Positions 1 to 9,245 of a stretch of 64,000 nucleotides of DNA are shown piece by piece (position 1 is the first letter of the stretch; every line of letters starts with the position of its first letter). The stretch is from CAWARU01 sp963784575 (GTDB taxonomy: Bacteria > Pseudomonadota > Gammaproteobacteria > UBA6186 > Azoamicaceae). A model generated the notes under the pieces. The model was not told the DNA's origin. It did not search any database and worked only from the letters and a program-made list of their open reading frames with translations. The position numbers and the translations under genes are program-made. The stretch is from NCBI GenBank assembly GCA_963784575.1, contig CAWARU010000001.1, positions 2,790,001 to 2,854,000 of the forward strand, given 5' to 3'.

Positions 1-593
1 AAGGCGCTGTGCGCAATTAGACGCGATGCATCATCCATTAAGGTCACCAAATAAGCTTTCCTAAGCCTTTTGCCAACGGGAACCGATGGACCATGCAAGA
101 CATCTCCATACCAGATGTCGCCGCACTTTTCAGCACAGAAGCTGCGATGTTCAATAGTGACTGCAGGTTCTTCAAGGCGTCGGGATAATCCTACGCTTTT
201 TAACAATCGGTAAATGCTCGAGCGCGACAGCTCACCGATGGCTGAAACTCCAGATAACTCTAACACGCGTTTAATACCCGATATTGAGCGCTTTTTATTC
301 TCTGATTTACATTTCAGAATAGCTTCTTGATATTCCTTCTTTAGCTTTGTTTTGCCGCAGTCGCGACGCATCTTAGGAGCCAATGCTTCTATACCGCCCC
401 GCTTCCAATTGTAATACCAATGCTCAATGGCATATTCAGTCACGCGATTCCTATCTGAGCCTGGAATATCATAACTCTTGGCTGCCAGTTCACGAATAAT
501 GCGTTTTAGTTCACCTCGCTCCAATTTCTCACGGCTAGCCAACGGTCCCAGCACAGATAACCGAAACAATGCTAAGGGTGGAATTTTGTTCAT
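1..593 (-). CDS. DDE/rve-type transposase, N-terminal part (runs off the window)
   Basis: The reading frame starts at an ATG at 593 with a GGAGG ribosome site just upstream on the minus strand and stays open to the window edge, giving about 197 residues. The first 110 residues look like a helix-turn-helix DNA-binding region. The segment YGDVLHGPSVPVGKR followed by YLVTLMDDASRL resembles the start of the retroviral-integrase catalytic core, where the first acidic residues of the DDE triad lie. The rest of the catalytic domain is outside the window. It would catalyse cut-and-paste or copy transposition of the element. The zinc-finger-like gene at 739-1284 is on the same strand upstream. The exact IS family cannot be fixed from this half. 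Confidence 0.75.
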   Translation of the reverse strand, partial: MNKIPPLALFRLSVLGPLASREKLERGELKRIIRELAAKSYDIPGSDRNRVTEYAIEHWYYNWKRGGIEALAPKMRRDCGKTKLKKEYQEAILKCKSENKKRSISGIKRVLELSGVSAIGELSRSSIYRLLKSVGLSRRLEEPAVTIEHRSFCAEKCGDIWYGDVLHGPSVPVGKRLRKAYLVTLMDDASRLIAHSA

Positions 594-738
594 ATTCGCC
601 TCCTGTAACACAAAAAACTAAAGTGTCCCAGAAAAATGGGCTGCAATAACAGTGGCGAAAGTGTGTGTTTATGTTTTAAATCTTCATTTTGACTGTCTCA
701 CTTAAATTTAGGTTTAAAATAGCTTGAAATAACTTTAA

Positions 739-1284
739 TCATGGGATGACTTCCCCAGCACAATAAATCCAGAACATTGCATCGGATAATGACATTTGTG
801 CTAGACAAGCTTTCCAGAAAATACAGAATGACTCAGCGCTTCTTCCTAGGTCTGGAGCTCTACTCTTCAAATGCAAGGAATGTATCGGAAACATAGTTCG
901 AAGGCGCAGCTCCCAGCGCGCTATTGTGCTTCTGACTGGAGGCGTCTTACTTGCGATGTACCGCAGGGAATGTTCCAAAATATCCAGTGACAATACAAGC
1001 TGCTGCACTGACCAGAGGTACCACCTTCTGGGAGAAATGCAATTTGGTAATACTGAACAAGTACGACGACAGTGTTTGCAAAAAAATCTTGGAATCAAGA
1101 CAGGATTTAGAGAATCTTCGCAGTGATTCTCTCTGTCTGCTTTGCGTTCGCGAAAACCATGGCATCTTAATCCTGCTTTACCGCAGTATCCGCATTTAGA
1201 GGGTCGAAAGGGTTTTGACCCATGCTGATAGATAAATTCAACATATTCTACAAGTGAATTAAAGAACCGCGCTATAATTAACAT
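739..1284 (-). CDS. Zinc-ribbon IS-associated protein (DUF6431-like)
   Basis: The product is about 181 residues from the ATG at 1284, which has GGAGAG at a good distance; an in-frame start at 1380 lacks such a site. Two CxxC pairs (CGYCGK near residue 20 and CKHCRR near 60) suggest a zinc ribbon. The layout, a short Cys-rich N-terminus followed by a helical part, resembles the DUF6431 proteins often found next to integrase-type transposases. It lies upstream of the transposase on the same strand and is probably its partner or an accessory DNA-binding protein. Function is inferred from context; no enzymatic motif is visible. Confidence 0.55.
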   Translation of the reverse strand: MLIIARFFNSLVEYVEFIYQHGSKPFRPSKCGYCGKAGLRCHGFRERKADRENHCEDSLNPVLIPRFFCKHCRRTCSVLPNCISPRRWYLWSVQQLVLSLDILEHSLRYIASKTPPVRSTIARWELRLRTMFPIHSLHLKSRAPDLGRSAESFCIFWKACLAQMSLSDAMFWIYCAGEVIP

Positions 1285-1548
1285 GATTGATCTCTCCTTT
1301 TTTTTAATCCACTTATTTTGAGAGGAGGATCTCTGATCTGTTCCTTCAAAATATTTAGAGAGATCAATCACTATTAACAATAGGTGTATATAATAATAAA
1401 TAAATTTTGTTTCGTGGTATTTTAAGGAATGCTGAATTATAAGATTTAATTTATCGCGAAATGAAACTGCTTCTTCTGCCTAAAATAAATTGATACATAA
1501 CAATTGTATATTCAAATAGTATACTCAATAGGAATTAGGGGAGCCCAT

Positions 1549-1845
1549 ATGAAAAATTATTTACTCGCATCAGTAGTCACAGGATCACTCTGCGTTGCAG
1601 CTGTTCCAGCAAGTGCCAGCGTATCAATACCCACAAGACTAGCAAACAAAGAAACTGCCATTGCCAAATTAAGCGATGTAACTCGACTTAAGTCTGGCAC
1701 ACAGTTAGCATATTGCTCCCATGGTGGTTGCAGATCTAATTATTATTATCATCATTATTCTGAAGATTTCTATCCATATCCCACAGGTTATTGCTATCGA
1801 ACCTCACCGCTAGTGAACTCACCTCTCGGATTAACCTGGTGGTAA
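1549..1845 (+). CDS. Small exported protein, Tyr/His-rich, unknown function
   Basis: The product is 98 residues. The ATG at 1549 has GGGGAG a few bases upstream and begins a clear signal peptide: a short basic start, a hydrophobic core (LLASVVTGSLCVAAVPA) and an ASA-type cleavage site near residue 23. The mature part contains a short Cys-containing stretch (YCSHGGC) and a run rich in Tyr and His (NYYYHHYSEDFYPYPTGY), which could bind metal or aromatic ligands. No family is recognised. An in-frame start 45 bases upstream would place extra residues before the signal peptide and has no ribosome site. The gene stands alone between the insertion sequence and the M48 protease. Confidence 0.6.
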   Translation: MKNYLLASVVTGSLCVAAVPASASVSIPTRLANKETAIAKLSDVTRLKSGTQLAYCSHGGCRSNYYYHHYSEDFYPYPTGYCYRTSPLVNSPLGLTWW

Positions 1846-2047
1846 GAAAAAATAAGGAATTTGTTTAATAAAAAATTAATTCTAAGACCGCACGAATCTC
1901 GGTATCTTTTTAGAAAAGAGAGATTTTAAAGTCCCCTAAATTTTTGAACAAATTGTATCAATTATGCCGTAAGACCTATTGCTTCAGCTAGAGTGTATCT
2001 AGAGAATATAAGGAGGAACTCCGCCTGCTTAGCAGAATGGATTCTAC

Positions 2048-2848
2048 TCAACCCGTAATAAAGTTCGGCAGAAGCTCTAGGTTTGACTGGGTTTTATCGT
2101 TAATTTCCTTTTGAGTCTCCAATAAAATTGCGAGCCTTTCTTTGCGAGTCGGGTGCGTTTTTGCCACAATATGTTCTGGGGTAGGTGGAAGTAAAGTTGC
2201 AATTCTCTTCCAACTATTTCCGATATTGTCGATTGAATAACCTGCCCTTGCCATTAAATAGACACTCATATAATCTGCTTCACATTCAAATTTTTTGACA
2301 TAAGACATGCGACGCTTTTTCCCAGTGTATTGTAATGAACTAATATTTTGAGTAGGAACAGATAGGGTTCCTTTTTGTTTCTGAGTTTTATTGGCAAATA
2401 CGTGTCCTAATAAGGTATGTGAAATTTCATGAGACAATATCATGGCTGCTTCATCTTCATCATTTAAGATTTCGACCAGGCCTCGAGTGATGATGACTCG
2501 CTTGCCGTCACTGAATGCTTCCAGCGCAGAATTGTTCTCAATGATCAAAGGATAGAATTTTCGTTTTTGATGATTTAAGACGCTGCCTGCTTTCCATAAA
2601 TTTGCATAGATATTGGGTAATTCACGCTTTAATTTTTCATTCTTTTCTAATTTCTTTCTGAATTTACTGCTTGGATAAGTTTGTGATTTTCTGGTTTCTG
2701 GTAGTGTTTTTGCAATGACAGATTCACACAGTGCGGATTGGATGAAAAGACAAGCGAGTAAAACTAAAAAGAAGGCTTTTAGCTTTGTAGTGCGGGGATG
2801 AGCTTGTAATGAGGAACTTTTGGGACGTTGTAAAGTATTAGGTAACAT
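2048..2848 (-). CDS. M48-family zinc metalloprotease, exported or membrane-anchored
   Basis: The product is 266 residues and starts at an ATG preceded by AGGAG. A hydrophobic segment at about residues 23-41 is a signal peptide or anchor. The zinc-binding motif HEISH lies at 140-144, and the downstream FECEADYM near 187-194 supplies the usual third ligand (E-x-E-A-D). This is the compact catalytic domain of the M48 family (BepA, LoiP and Oma1 relatives), which acts in the periplasm on misfolded or outer-membrane proteins. No TPR region follows the domain, so it is shorter than BepA. It is a lone gene with a long AT-rich region upstream. Confidence 0.85.
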   Translation of the reverse strand: MLPNTLQRPKSSSLQAHPRTTKLKAFFLVLLACLFIQSALCESVIAKTLPETRKSQTYPSSKFRKKLEKNEKLKRELPNIYANLWKAGSVLNHQKRKFYPLIIENNSALEAFSDGKRVIITRGLVEILNDEDEAAMILSHEISHTLLGHVFANKTQKQKGTLSVPTQNISSLQYTGKKRRMSYVKKFECEADYMSVYLMARAGYSIDNIGNSWKRIATLLPPTPEHIVAKTHPTRKERLAILLETQKEINDKTQSNLELLPNFITG

Positions 2849-3398
2849 AATATTTCTCCTATTCTAATGCTTTGATTTCTCGCAATTTAATGGCAAATTA
2901 ATGGCAAATGACTTTAAATCTATAGAGTAATAAGTTATTTAACTTATAAATTTAATAATTAAAAATCTGTTCAGTAAAAAAATAGTAGATAAATGATAGG
3001 TCGATCCTATCATGTCCTTTTATGAGAAGCAAGCTCTTAATCTGACTATCTCGAAATATAAATAGAAATTGCGATGAAATTTTGTTTTCTTACTTAGGTT
3101 GTGAGCAAGCATTTTTTTAAATTTGTTAGAGACGAGGTACAATGCCCTTGAGCATGCAACTGATTGACAAAAATTCAAGCATAAAATAAGATGCGTTATT
3201 GACAATTTCATTACATTTTTTTAGCATTTAGGGTTTATCCCAAAATTTGCCAGATCGTTAAATTTCCAAAATTAAAATCAAAAAAGTTTGCAAGGTGTTG
3301 CAACCATTCGTAATACATTGGTAATACGTGAATAGTTGCGAATGGGTTCAAAGCGTTTAGCATTTTTTAGAGAGCATTTATTTAAAGGAGTATTTACT
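2849..3398. other. AT-rich intergenic region, no convincing gene
   Basis: About 550 bases separate the divergent M48 protease and the FG-GAP gene. Short open frames (for example around 3020-3211 on the minus strand) lack ribosome sites and recognisable content. The last 110 bases hold promoter-like hexamers, listed separately. Nothing else is seen. Confidence 0.6.
3288..3327 (+). promoter_or_regulatory. Two overlapping sigma70-like promoters with an operator-like inverted repeat
   Basis: TTGCAA at 3288-3293 and TAATAC at 3311-3316 are separated by 17 bases. A second TTGCAA (3298-3303) and TAATAC (3322-3327) are separated by 18. Just around and downstream, CATTCG (near 3305) and CGAATG (near 3339) form an inverted repeat that could be a repressor site. 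All precede the start of the FG-GAP gene at 3399. Confidence 0.4.
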
Positions 3399-6300
3399 AT
3401 GCCACAAACGCAATTTCCTCTCAATATAGACATCACCACACTCACTAATTTGCAAGGTACTTCTATTACAGGATTTGCTGAAGCTAGTTACGCAGGTACT
3501 AGTATGGCATTGGGTGATCTCAATGGAGACGGAATTCCCGATTGGATTATTGGTGCTCCAGTTCTATTCGGAAGCAACGGAGCAGTTTATGTAATTTTTG
3601 GAACTCAAAATATCCCAAGTAATGGATTCAATCCAAATTCACTAACGGGCAGCAATGGATTTGTCATCTCGGGATTTCCTTCAGCATCACAAGGAGGATT
3701 TTCAGTCGCTGCAGGCAGCGATCTCAATGGCGATGGCATTGAAGATCTTGCAATTGGTGCTCCTATGTATTCCAGTACCACCGGCATCGTTTACGTCATT
3801 TTTGGAAAAGTGGGTATTGGTGCTGGCGGCAGTTTTAGTGTCTCGAGTCCGAGTTTAACTGGAACAAATGGTTTTGTCATTACTGGATTTCCTTCATCGG
3901 GGGCTGCGGGATATTCAGTTAATTTTCTTGGGGATATCAACCATGATGGAAAGGCAGATCTAGGAATAGGCGCGCCTTATACTTCTTCAAATTTCGGAAA
4001 AGCATATATACTTTTTGGGGCAAACGGCATCGGAAGCGGTGGTACTTTTACCATTTCGAGTTTAATCGGTACAAATGGCTGTACATTTACGGGACCTAGT
4101 ACGGTATTTGCTGTCGGAATGCTCGTAACTGGAATTGGAGACCTAAATAATGATGGTGTAGCTGATTTTGCCATTTCATCACCTGATGCTTCTGCCACTA
4201 TGGCTTATGTGATGTTTGGCAAAGCTGGAATTTGCGGTTCAGGTAGTCTTGTTTTTGGGGGAAATGGCTTTACTATCACTGGTCCTTCGACTGGTGCCCA
4301 AGGGGCTCTTTCTTTAGGTAGTATGGACTTGGACGGCGACGGCATTACTGATCTTGTTGTTGGTACGGCACAAGTACCTAGTACTGCAGGCGTTGTTTAT
4401 GTAATCTTTGGAGGAGCCGGTGTAGCAGGTTCTAACGGTTTGACAATTTTAGGATCTGGTTCTAATAGTCTTTTTGGATATTCAGTTGCAAAGTCTGGAG
4501 ACCTCAATGATGATGGTATTGCGGATTTAGCTATCGCAGCTCCAGGACAATCAGGTATATCTAGCGCAGTTTATGTGATTTTTGGCAATAAAAATATTCG
4601 AAGTTTTGGCAACCTGAACATTGCTACCTTAACAACGGCAGAAGGTTTTATAGTGAGCAATTTTCCGTTTGCGAATCCCACAGGGATTTTTCTAACCGGA
4701 GGATCAGATTTCAACGATGATGGCCATTCAGATTTAGCAATCGGGGTACCCCAATCCGCTGGACCTGGAGGAGCTTTTGTGATATTTGGTGACACTCCTT
4801 GCACCTTAACTGCTAATAGTTTAAATATCACCAAAGGTAATACCGTTCCTATAAATAGTCATTTTCTAAATGCCACTTTCCCGAAACATCCTTCTCTAGA
4901 TTATTCAATTCCATATTTAGTGTCCCTTGTTACACATGGCTATTTTTCTTATGTTTCTAGTCCTTTTACCCCAATTACAAGATTCTCGCAACAAGAAATA
5001 GACAATCTAATGGTACAATTCTCCCAAGACGACAGCCCATTTTCACCTTATTACGAAGTTCAAGTGTTGGGTGATGGCCGCTTAATGAGCATGACGCCCC
5101 AAGCTGCACAAGTTAATTTCATTCATAGAGGCGCACAAATTGTCACTAATGATCTTTCTATTGGCCAAGGCCAGACTGTGACGCTCTTTTCCTCACAACT
5201 TTCAGCCATCAATCTCGATTTAAGCGCAGACAATCCCAAATTGATTTTTATTGTCAGCAATGTACAGCATGGGTTTTTTCAACAGGCCGGCAATCCTGGA
5301 GTTCCTATCACAAGCTTCTTACAATCTCAAGTCCAAATCGGTTCGATTCAGTTTGTACATGATGGTAGTACTAATTCACCAAGTTATCAGATTTCAGTGA
5401 GTGATGGATCTTTGCAAACAGCAGCGATGGCGGCAAGGATTACTTTTGATGTGGCACCGATAATGGGCAATAATACCCTGACTTTGAATCAGGGGCAGGC
5501 TTTCACTTTAACGAGCAGTCAACTGAGCGCGACGCATGCAGGCAATTTTAGCGCAAGTTTGAATTTTTTAATCAGCCAAATTCAGCATGGTCAATTTGAA
5601 TTGCTGAGCAGTCTTGGCAATGCTGTTTTAAGCTTTACGCAGGGACAAGTGCAAAGCCGTCAAGTTCGATTTGCTCCGGATGGTACTACTTTTGCACCAA
5701 GTTGCAGCGTGGCAGTGAGTGATGGCATAGTCACAACGCCTCCACAAGCTACGGCCATCAGTTTTAATCCTGCGCCACTGCTGCTCACCAATACGCTGAC
5801 GATCAATCAGGGGCAAACTGTCGTGTTGACTCCAAGTATGCTGAGTGCGAGTAATCCCAGTGGCGGTAGTTCTAGCTTGGTGTTTTTGCCAAGTCAAGTT
5901 TTGCATGGTCGATTCGAGCTGGTTGCTGCACCTGGAGTTGCCATTCCCTCTTTTACTCAAGCACAAGTTCAAAGCGGATCGGTTCAATTTGTGCAAGATG
6001 GAACCAGCCAAGCTCCGAGTTATGTAATGGCAGTCAGCAATGGCAAAATGACGATTCCTGCTGCAACAGCTGCCATTGATTTTGATCCTTCACCTGTTTT
6101 GACAGTAAATAAGCTGCCAGTAAATCAAGGACAGACGCTACTCTTAAGTCCGGCCAATCTTGCAGCTACAGATCCCGGAAGTATCCAAATAGCAAGCTTA
6201 AGCTTTATTGTAAACTCTGTGCAATACGGCTTTTTTCAACGAATTTCAAGTCCAGGAACTCCTATTACAAGTTTTACGCAAGCTGAAGTTCAAAGCTCGG

Positions 6301-9236
6301 TGATTCAATTCGTCACGGATGGAAGCAGCAATGCGCCGATCTGTTCCATCTCTGTGAGCGATGGCAGAATTACAACACCCCCGCAAAATAGTACGGTGAT
6401 ATTCGATATTGCACCGATCCTGGTGAACAATAATTTCAATATTAATCAGAATCAAAATTTGGTTTTAACAGCCAGTATATTGAGTGCAACCGATCCTGAC
6501 AGTTCCGTTTTAGGCTTGACCTTCATAGTGAATAATGTCCAGTACGGCCATTTTGAATTGCTCACCAATAAAGGGGTGCCAATCAATAGCTTTACTCAAG
6601 CACAACTGACATTGGGATTCGTTCAATTTGTTCCGGATGGCAGCGCAAATGCACCTCAATTCAGCATTGCAGTCAGTGATGGAAAAGTCACGACGACTGC
6701 AGTCGCTGCGAATGTCAATTTTACGGTTGCCCCTGTACTCACCAATAATATGTTTATCATTAATCAAGGCCAGAAGCTGGTTTTGAGTTCGAGCATGCTG
6801 AGTGCCACTCAGCAAGGTGTGGCAAGTTCTACCCTGCAATTTACGGCGAGTCAAGTTTTGAATGGACAATTCGAATTGCTTGCAGCACCCGGAGCTCCAA
6901 TCACTTCATTTACCCAGGCGCAAGTAGCGAGTGGTGCAGTCCAGTTTGTTCCGGATGGCAGTGTTAATGCACCCAGTTTTTCAATCGCAGTCGGTAATGG
7001 AATTATGACGATTCCAGCAGCTTTGGCAACTGTTGATTTTGATCCTGCACCCGTTTTAACTGTGAATACAATTACTATCAATCAAGGTATACCTGTGACT
7101 TTGAGCGCAAGTTATTTTGCAGCCACAGATCCGGGAAGCTTCCAAGCTGGAAGCTTAAGTTTTATTGTAAGCTCAGTGCAAAATGGCTATTTTCAGCGGG
7201 TCTCAAGTGCAGGAACTCGCATTACAAGTTTTACCCAAGCTGAAGTTCAAAGCGGCAATATTCAGTTTGTTCCCGATGGCAGCAGCAATGCGCCAAGTTT
7301 TGCAGTCTCTGTGAGTGATACCAGGATAACAACGCCGCCACAAAATTGCACTGTGATATTCAATGTCGCGCCAACTTTGATTAACAACAACTTTAATATT
7401 AACCAGGGACAAAATTTGGTGCTTAGCAGCAGCATGTTAAGTGCAAGCGATCCTGATCCCACTGCAAGCTTAACTTATTATGTTAATAATGTGCAGTATG
7501 GTCATTTTGAAGCTCTCACCAATAAAGGGCTTGTTATCAACAGTTTTACTCAAGCACAATTAACGGCAGGAGAAATACTATTTATTCCAGATGGCACAGC
7601 GAATGCTCCTAAATTTAGTATTACGGTGAGTGATGGCAAGGTAAGTTCGGGAACACAATTTGCAGCGATTACTTTTCACAGTTTACCTGTTTTAGTTAAC
7701 AATGAATTTACCATTGCGCAGGGTGAAACACTGGTCTTGAGTAGCACAAACTTAAGTGCGGTGACTGGAAGTTCGGGATCAAGTGTGATTCCAGGTAATT
7801 TAAGTTTTATTTTAAGTAATGTTGTGGGTGGCCGCTTTGAATTTGTCAGTGCAGCGGGAGCTCCCATAACAAGTTTTACGCAAGCGCAATTGGATGCAGG
7901 CAGCGTGCGGTTTGTGCAAGATGGTACGGCAACGGTGCCTGCTTTCAGTATTGCAGTGAGTGATGGCAGCTTAAGTTCGGGCACAGCGGCAGGGATGATC
8001 GATTTTAATGCCAAACCTGTACTGACTAAAAATCAAATCACTGTTGTGCAAGATCAAAGTCATATCATGAATCCAGACGATTTGGATGCGACTGATGATC
8101 ATACGCCAGCACCCGAGTTGGAATTTACAGCGAGCGGCGTCAGTCACGGTCATTTTGAAAATGTCAATCAGCCGGGAGAATCGATCACAGTTTTTTCACA
8201 ACAGGAAATCGACAGCGGTTTGGTGAAATTTATCACTGATGGGTCGGCTTTCACACCGTTTTATAATATTTCTGTGAGTGATGGCAGTTTGAGTACTACG
8301 CCGTCGCCCGCTATCGTGAATTTTGCTGACAGTACAATGTTGCCAGATATTTCACAAAGCAATAATACTATTCGAAATGCAATCATTGGTGGTTCGGTGA
8401 GTGGTGCTATCGGGCTTGGTTTTTTTGCTTTAAAGCGTTTTATTGGCAGTGCCAGTGAAGACACATTGCAAAAAACTCTAAAAGAACACTCTAGAAGGGC
8501 GGGACGAGATTGGTACAAAACTTATGATACCATCACTGTACCTTTAGTTGAAGAAATCTTTGCTAAGATTAAAACCACCAATCTAATAGGGTATCGATCG
8601 GTGAGAGATACGGAAGAATATTTAACGGCAATTGAATTGATTGTCACTTCATTAGCTGGAATTAGAAAGAGTGGATTTAGAATTGATTTGGATCCAGAGC
8701 AAGGTGAGCTAAAAGAGAGTATTGTCAAAGAAATCTTTCAACAGATTAGAAAGGAGGTTGCTCCGTATCACAGCTGTTTGTCTCGCGCCAATTTCAAAAA
8801 TTTCTTTCGTGCTGAATTCACTCCAGAACAGTTACGTGACAGCGCAATGAAAATTGCTGAGGCAAGCTTTGATATATTAATAGCAAATAGAGCACTCAAA
8901 ATTAAGGTAGGAGATTCGCAACTTCCGGAGCTTGCGGAGGAAGGATTAGCAAGTGTTAAGAGCATGAAAGACGTTGAGGCAGGAATTGATTCAGATTCTG
9001 GAGACAAAGTTAAACACAAATCCAGATCAAAATCTAAATCCAGATCAAAATCTCAATCTCGATCTCAATCTCAATCCCAAACGGATGAACAACATCCTGA
9101 GTGGATGGTTCAAACTGTTGATCATACTGCTGATCACACCATTGAAATGAGTAGTTTGAATGGTGGCGAGTTATTAACGCAGAGTGGCGGTTCCAGTACT
9201 AGCCCTAGGCCAAGTAAAATGCGTGCGGAGGAGTGA
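3399..9236 (+). CDS. Giant integrin-like protein: FG-GAP propeller, CSPG-type repeats, TM helix, SR-rich tail
   Basis: The product is 1945 residues. The ATG at 3399 has AAAGGAG upstream; an in-frame ATG at 3336 is less likely. Residues about 25-470 hold seven FG-GAP repeats, each with a calcium-loop motif such as DLNGDGIPD, which would close a seven-bladed propeller. Residues about 470-1644 hold eleven repeats of 105-110 residues like cadherin-like/CSPG (NG2) domains. One hydrophobic segment follows at about 1660-1682 (IIGGSVSGAIGLGFFALKRF). A 260-residue hydrophilic tail includes an Arg-Ser/Lys-Ser run at about 1871-1895. There is no N-terminal signal peptide, so export would need a one-step system (type I or type IV) or another route. 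The role is presumably adhesion or host interaction; this is inference. Confidence 0.85.
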   Translation: MPQTQFPLNIDITTLTNLQGTSITGFAEASYAGTSMALGDLNGDGIPDWIIGAPVLFGSNGAVYVIFGTQNIPSNGFNPNSLTGSNGFVISGFPSASQGGFSVAAGSDLNGDGIEDLAIGAPMYSSTTGIVYVIFGKVGIGAGGSFSVSSPSLTGTNGFVITGFPSSGAAGYSVNFLGDINHDGKADLGIGAPYTSSNFGKAYILFGANGIGSGGTFTISSLIGTNGCTFTGPSTVFAVGMLVTGIGDLNNDGVADFAISSPDASATMAYVMFGKAGICGSGSLVFGGNGFTITGPSTGAQGALSLGSMDLDGDGITDLVVGTAQVPSTAGVVYVIFGGAGVAGSNGLTILGSGSNSLFGYSVAKSGDLNDDGIADLAIAAPGQSGISSAVYVIFGNKNIRSFGNLNIATLTTAEGFIVSNFPFANPTGIFLTGGSDFNDDGHSDLAIGVPQSAGPGGAFVIFGDTPCTLTANSLNITKGNTVPINSHFLNATFPKHPSLDYSIPYLVSLVTHGYFSYVSSPFTPITRFSQQEIDNLMVQFSQDDSPFSPYYEVQVLGDGRLMSMTPQAAQVNFIHRGAQIVTNDLSIGQGQTVTLFSSQLSAINLDLSADNPKLIFIVSNVQHGFFQQAGNPGVPITSFLQSQVQIGSIQFVHDGSTNSPSYQISVSDGSLQTAAMAARITFDVAPIMGNNTLTLNQGQAFTLTSSQLSATHAGNFSASLNFLISQIQHGQFELLSSLGNAVLSFTQGQVQSRQVRFAPDGTTFAPSCSVAVSDGIVTTPPQATAISFNPAPLLLTNTLTINQGQTVVLTPSMLSASNPSGGSSSLVFLPSQVLHGRFELVAAPGVAIPSFTQAQVQSGSVQFVQDGTSQAPSYVMAVSNGKMTIPAATAAIDFDPSPVLTVNKLPVNQGQTLLLSPANLAATDPGSIQIASLSFIVNSVQYGFFQRISSPGTPITSFTQAEVQSSVIQFVTDGSSNAPICSISVSDGRITTPPQNSTVIFDIAPILVNNNFNINQNQNLVLTASILSATDPDSSVLGLTFIVNNVQYGHFELLTNKGVPINSFTQAQLTLGFVQFVPDGSANAPQFSIAVSDGKVTTTAVAANVNFTVAPVLTNNMFIINQGQKLVLSSSMLSATQQGVASSTLQFTASQVLNGQFELLAAPGAPITSFTQAQVASGAVQFVPDGSVNAPSFSIAVGNGIMTIPAALATVDFDPAPVLTVNTITINQGIPVTLSASYFAATDPGSFQAGSLSFIVSSVQNGYFQRVSSAGTRITSFTQAEVQSGNIQFVPDGSSNAPSFAVSVSDTRITTPPQNCTVIFNVAPTLINNNFNINQGQNLVLSSSMLSASDPDPTASLTYYVNNVQYGHFEALTNKGLVINSFTQAQLTAGEILFIPDGTANAPKFSITVSDGKVSSGTQFAAITFHSLPVLVNNEFTIAQGETLVLSSTNLSAVTGSSGSSVIPGNLSFILSNVVGGRFEFVSAAGAPITSFTQAQLDAGSVRFVQDGTATVPAFSIAVSDGSLSSGTAAGMIDFNAKPVLTKNQITVVQDQSHIMNPDDLDATDDHTPAPELEFTASGVSHGHFENVNQPGESITVFSQQEIDSGLVKFITDGSAFTPFYNISVSDGSLSTTPSPAIVNFADSTMLPDISQSNNTIRNAIIGGSVSGAIGLGFFALKRFIGSASEDTLQKTLKEHSRRAGRDWYKTYDTITVPLVEEIFAKIKTTNLIGYRSVRDTEEYLTAIELIVTSLAGIRKSGFRIDLDPEQGELKESIVKEIFQQIRKEVAPYHSCLSRANFKNFFRAEFTPEQLRDSAMKIAEASFDILIANRALKIKVGDSQLPELAEEGLASVKSMKDVEAGIDSDSGDKVKHKSRSKSKSRSKSQSRSQSQSQTDEQHPEWMVQTVDHTADHTIEMSSLNGGELLTQSGGSSTSPRPSKMRAEE
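4813..8330 (+). repeat. Eleven in-frame tandem CSPG/cadherin-like repeats
   Basis: Units begin near 4813, 5143, 5464, 5785, 6098, 6419, 6740, 7053, 7377, 7690 and 8023, with a period of 313-333 bases. Each unit has an INQGQ-like start, a VQ-G-F core, a SFTQAQV segment and a SVSDG segment. Units 5, 8 (near 6098, 7053) and units 6, 9 (near 6419, 7377) resemble each other more than their neighbours, which suggests duplication of multi-repeat blocks. Confidence 0.85.
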
Positions 9237-9245
9237 CGGTGACTG

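Larger units (their letters stand above)
1..1284 (-). mobile_element. Partial insertion sequence (zinc-ribbon protein + rve transposase)
   Basis: Two same-strand genes, a Cys-rich small protein and an integrase-type transposase, form a recognisable transposition module. The far end is outside the window and no convincing terminal inverted repeat could be paired. The 145-base gap between the genes holds a small CCCA/TGGG hairpin near 626-645. The right boundary is only approximate and may reach about 1380. Confidence 0.5.

Noticed and set aside
3020..3211. 63-codon minus-strand frame in the intergenic region
   Set aside because: No ribosome site, AT-driven composition and no family resemblance.
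5464..8330. CRISPR-like regular spacing of similar segments
   Set aside because: The 313-333 base period lies fully inside one reading frame and encodes protein domains; units are far too long and divergent for a CRISPR array.
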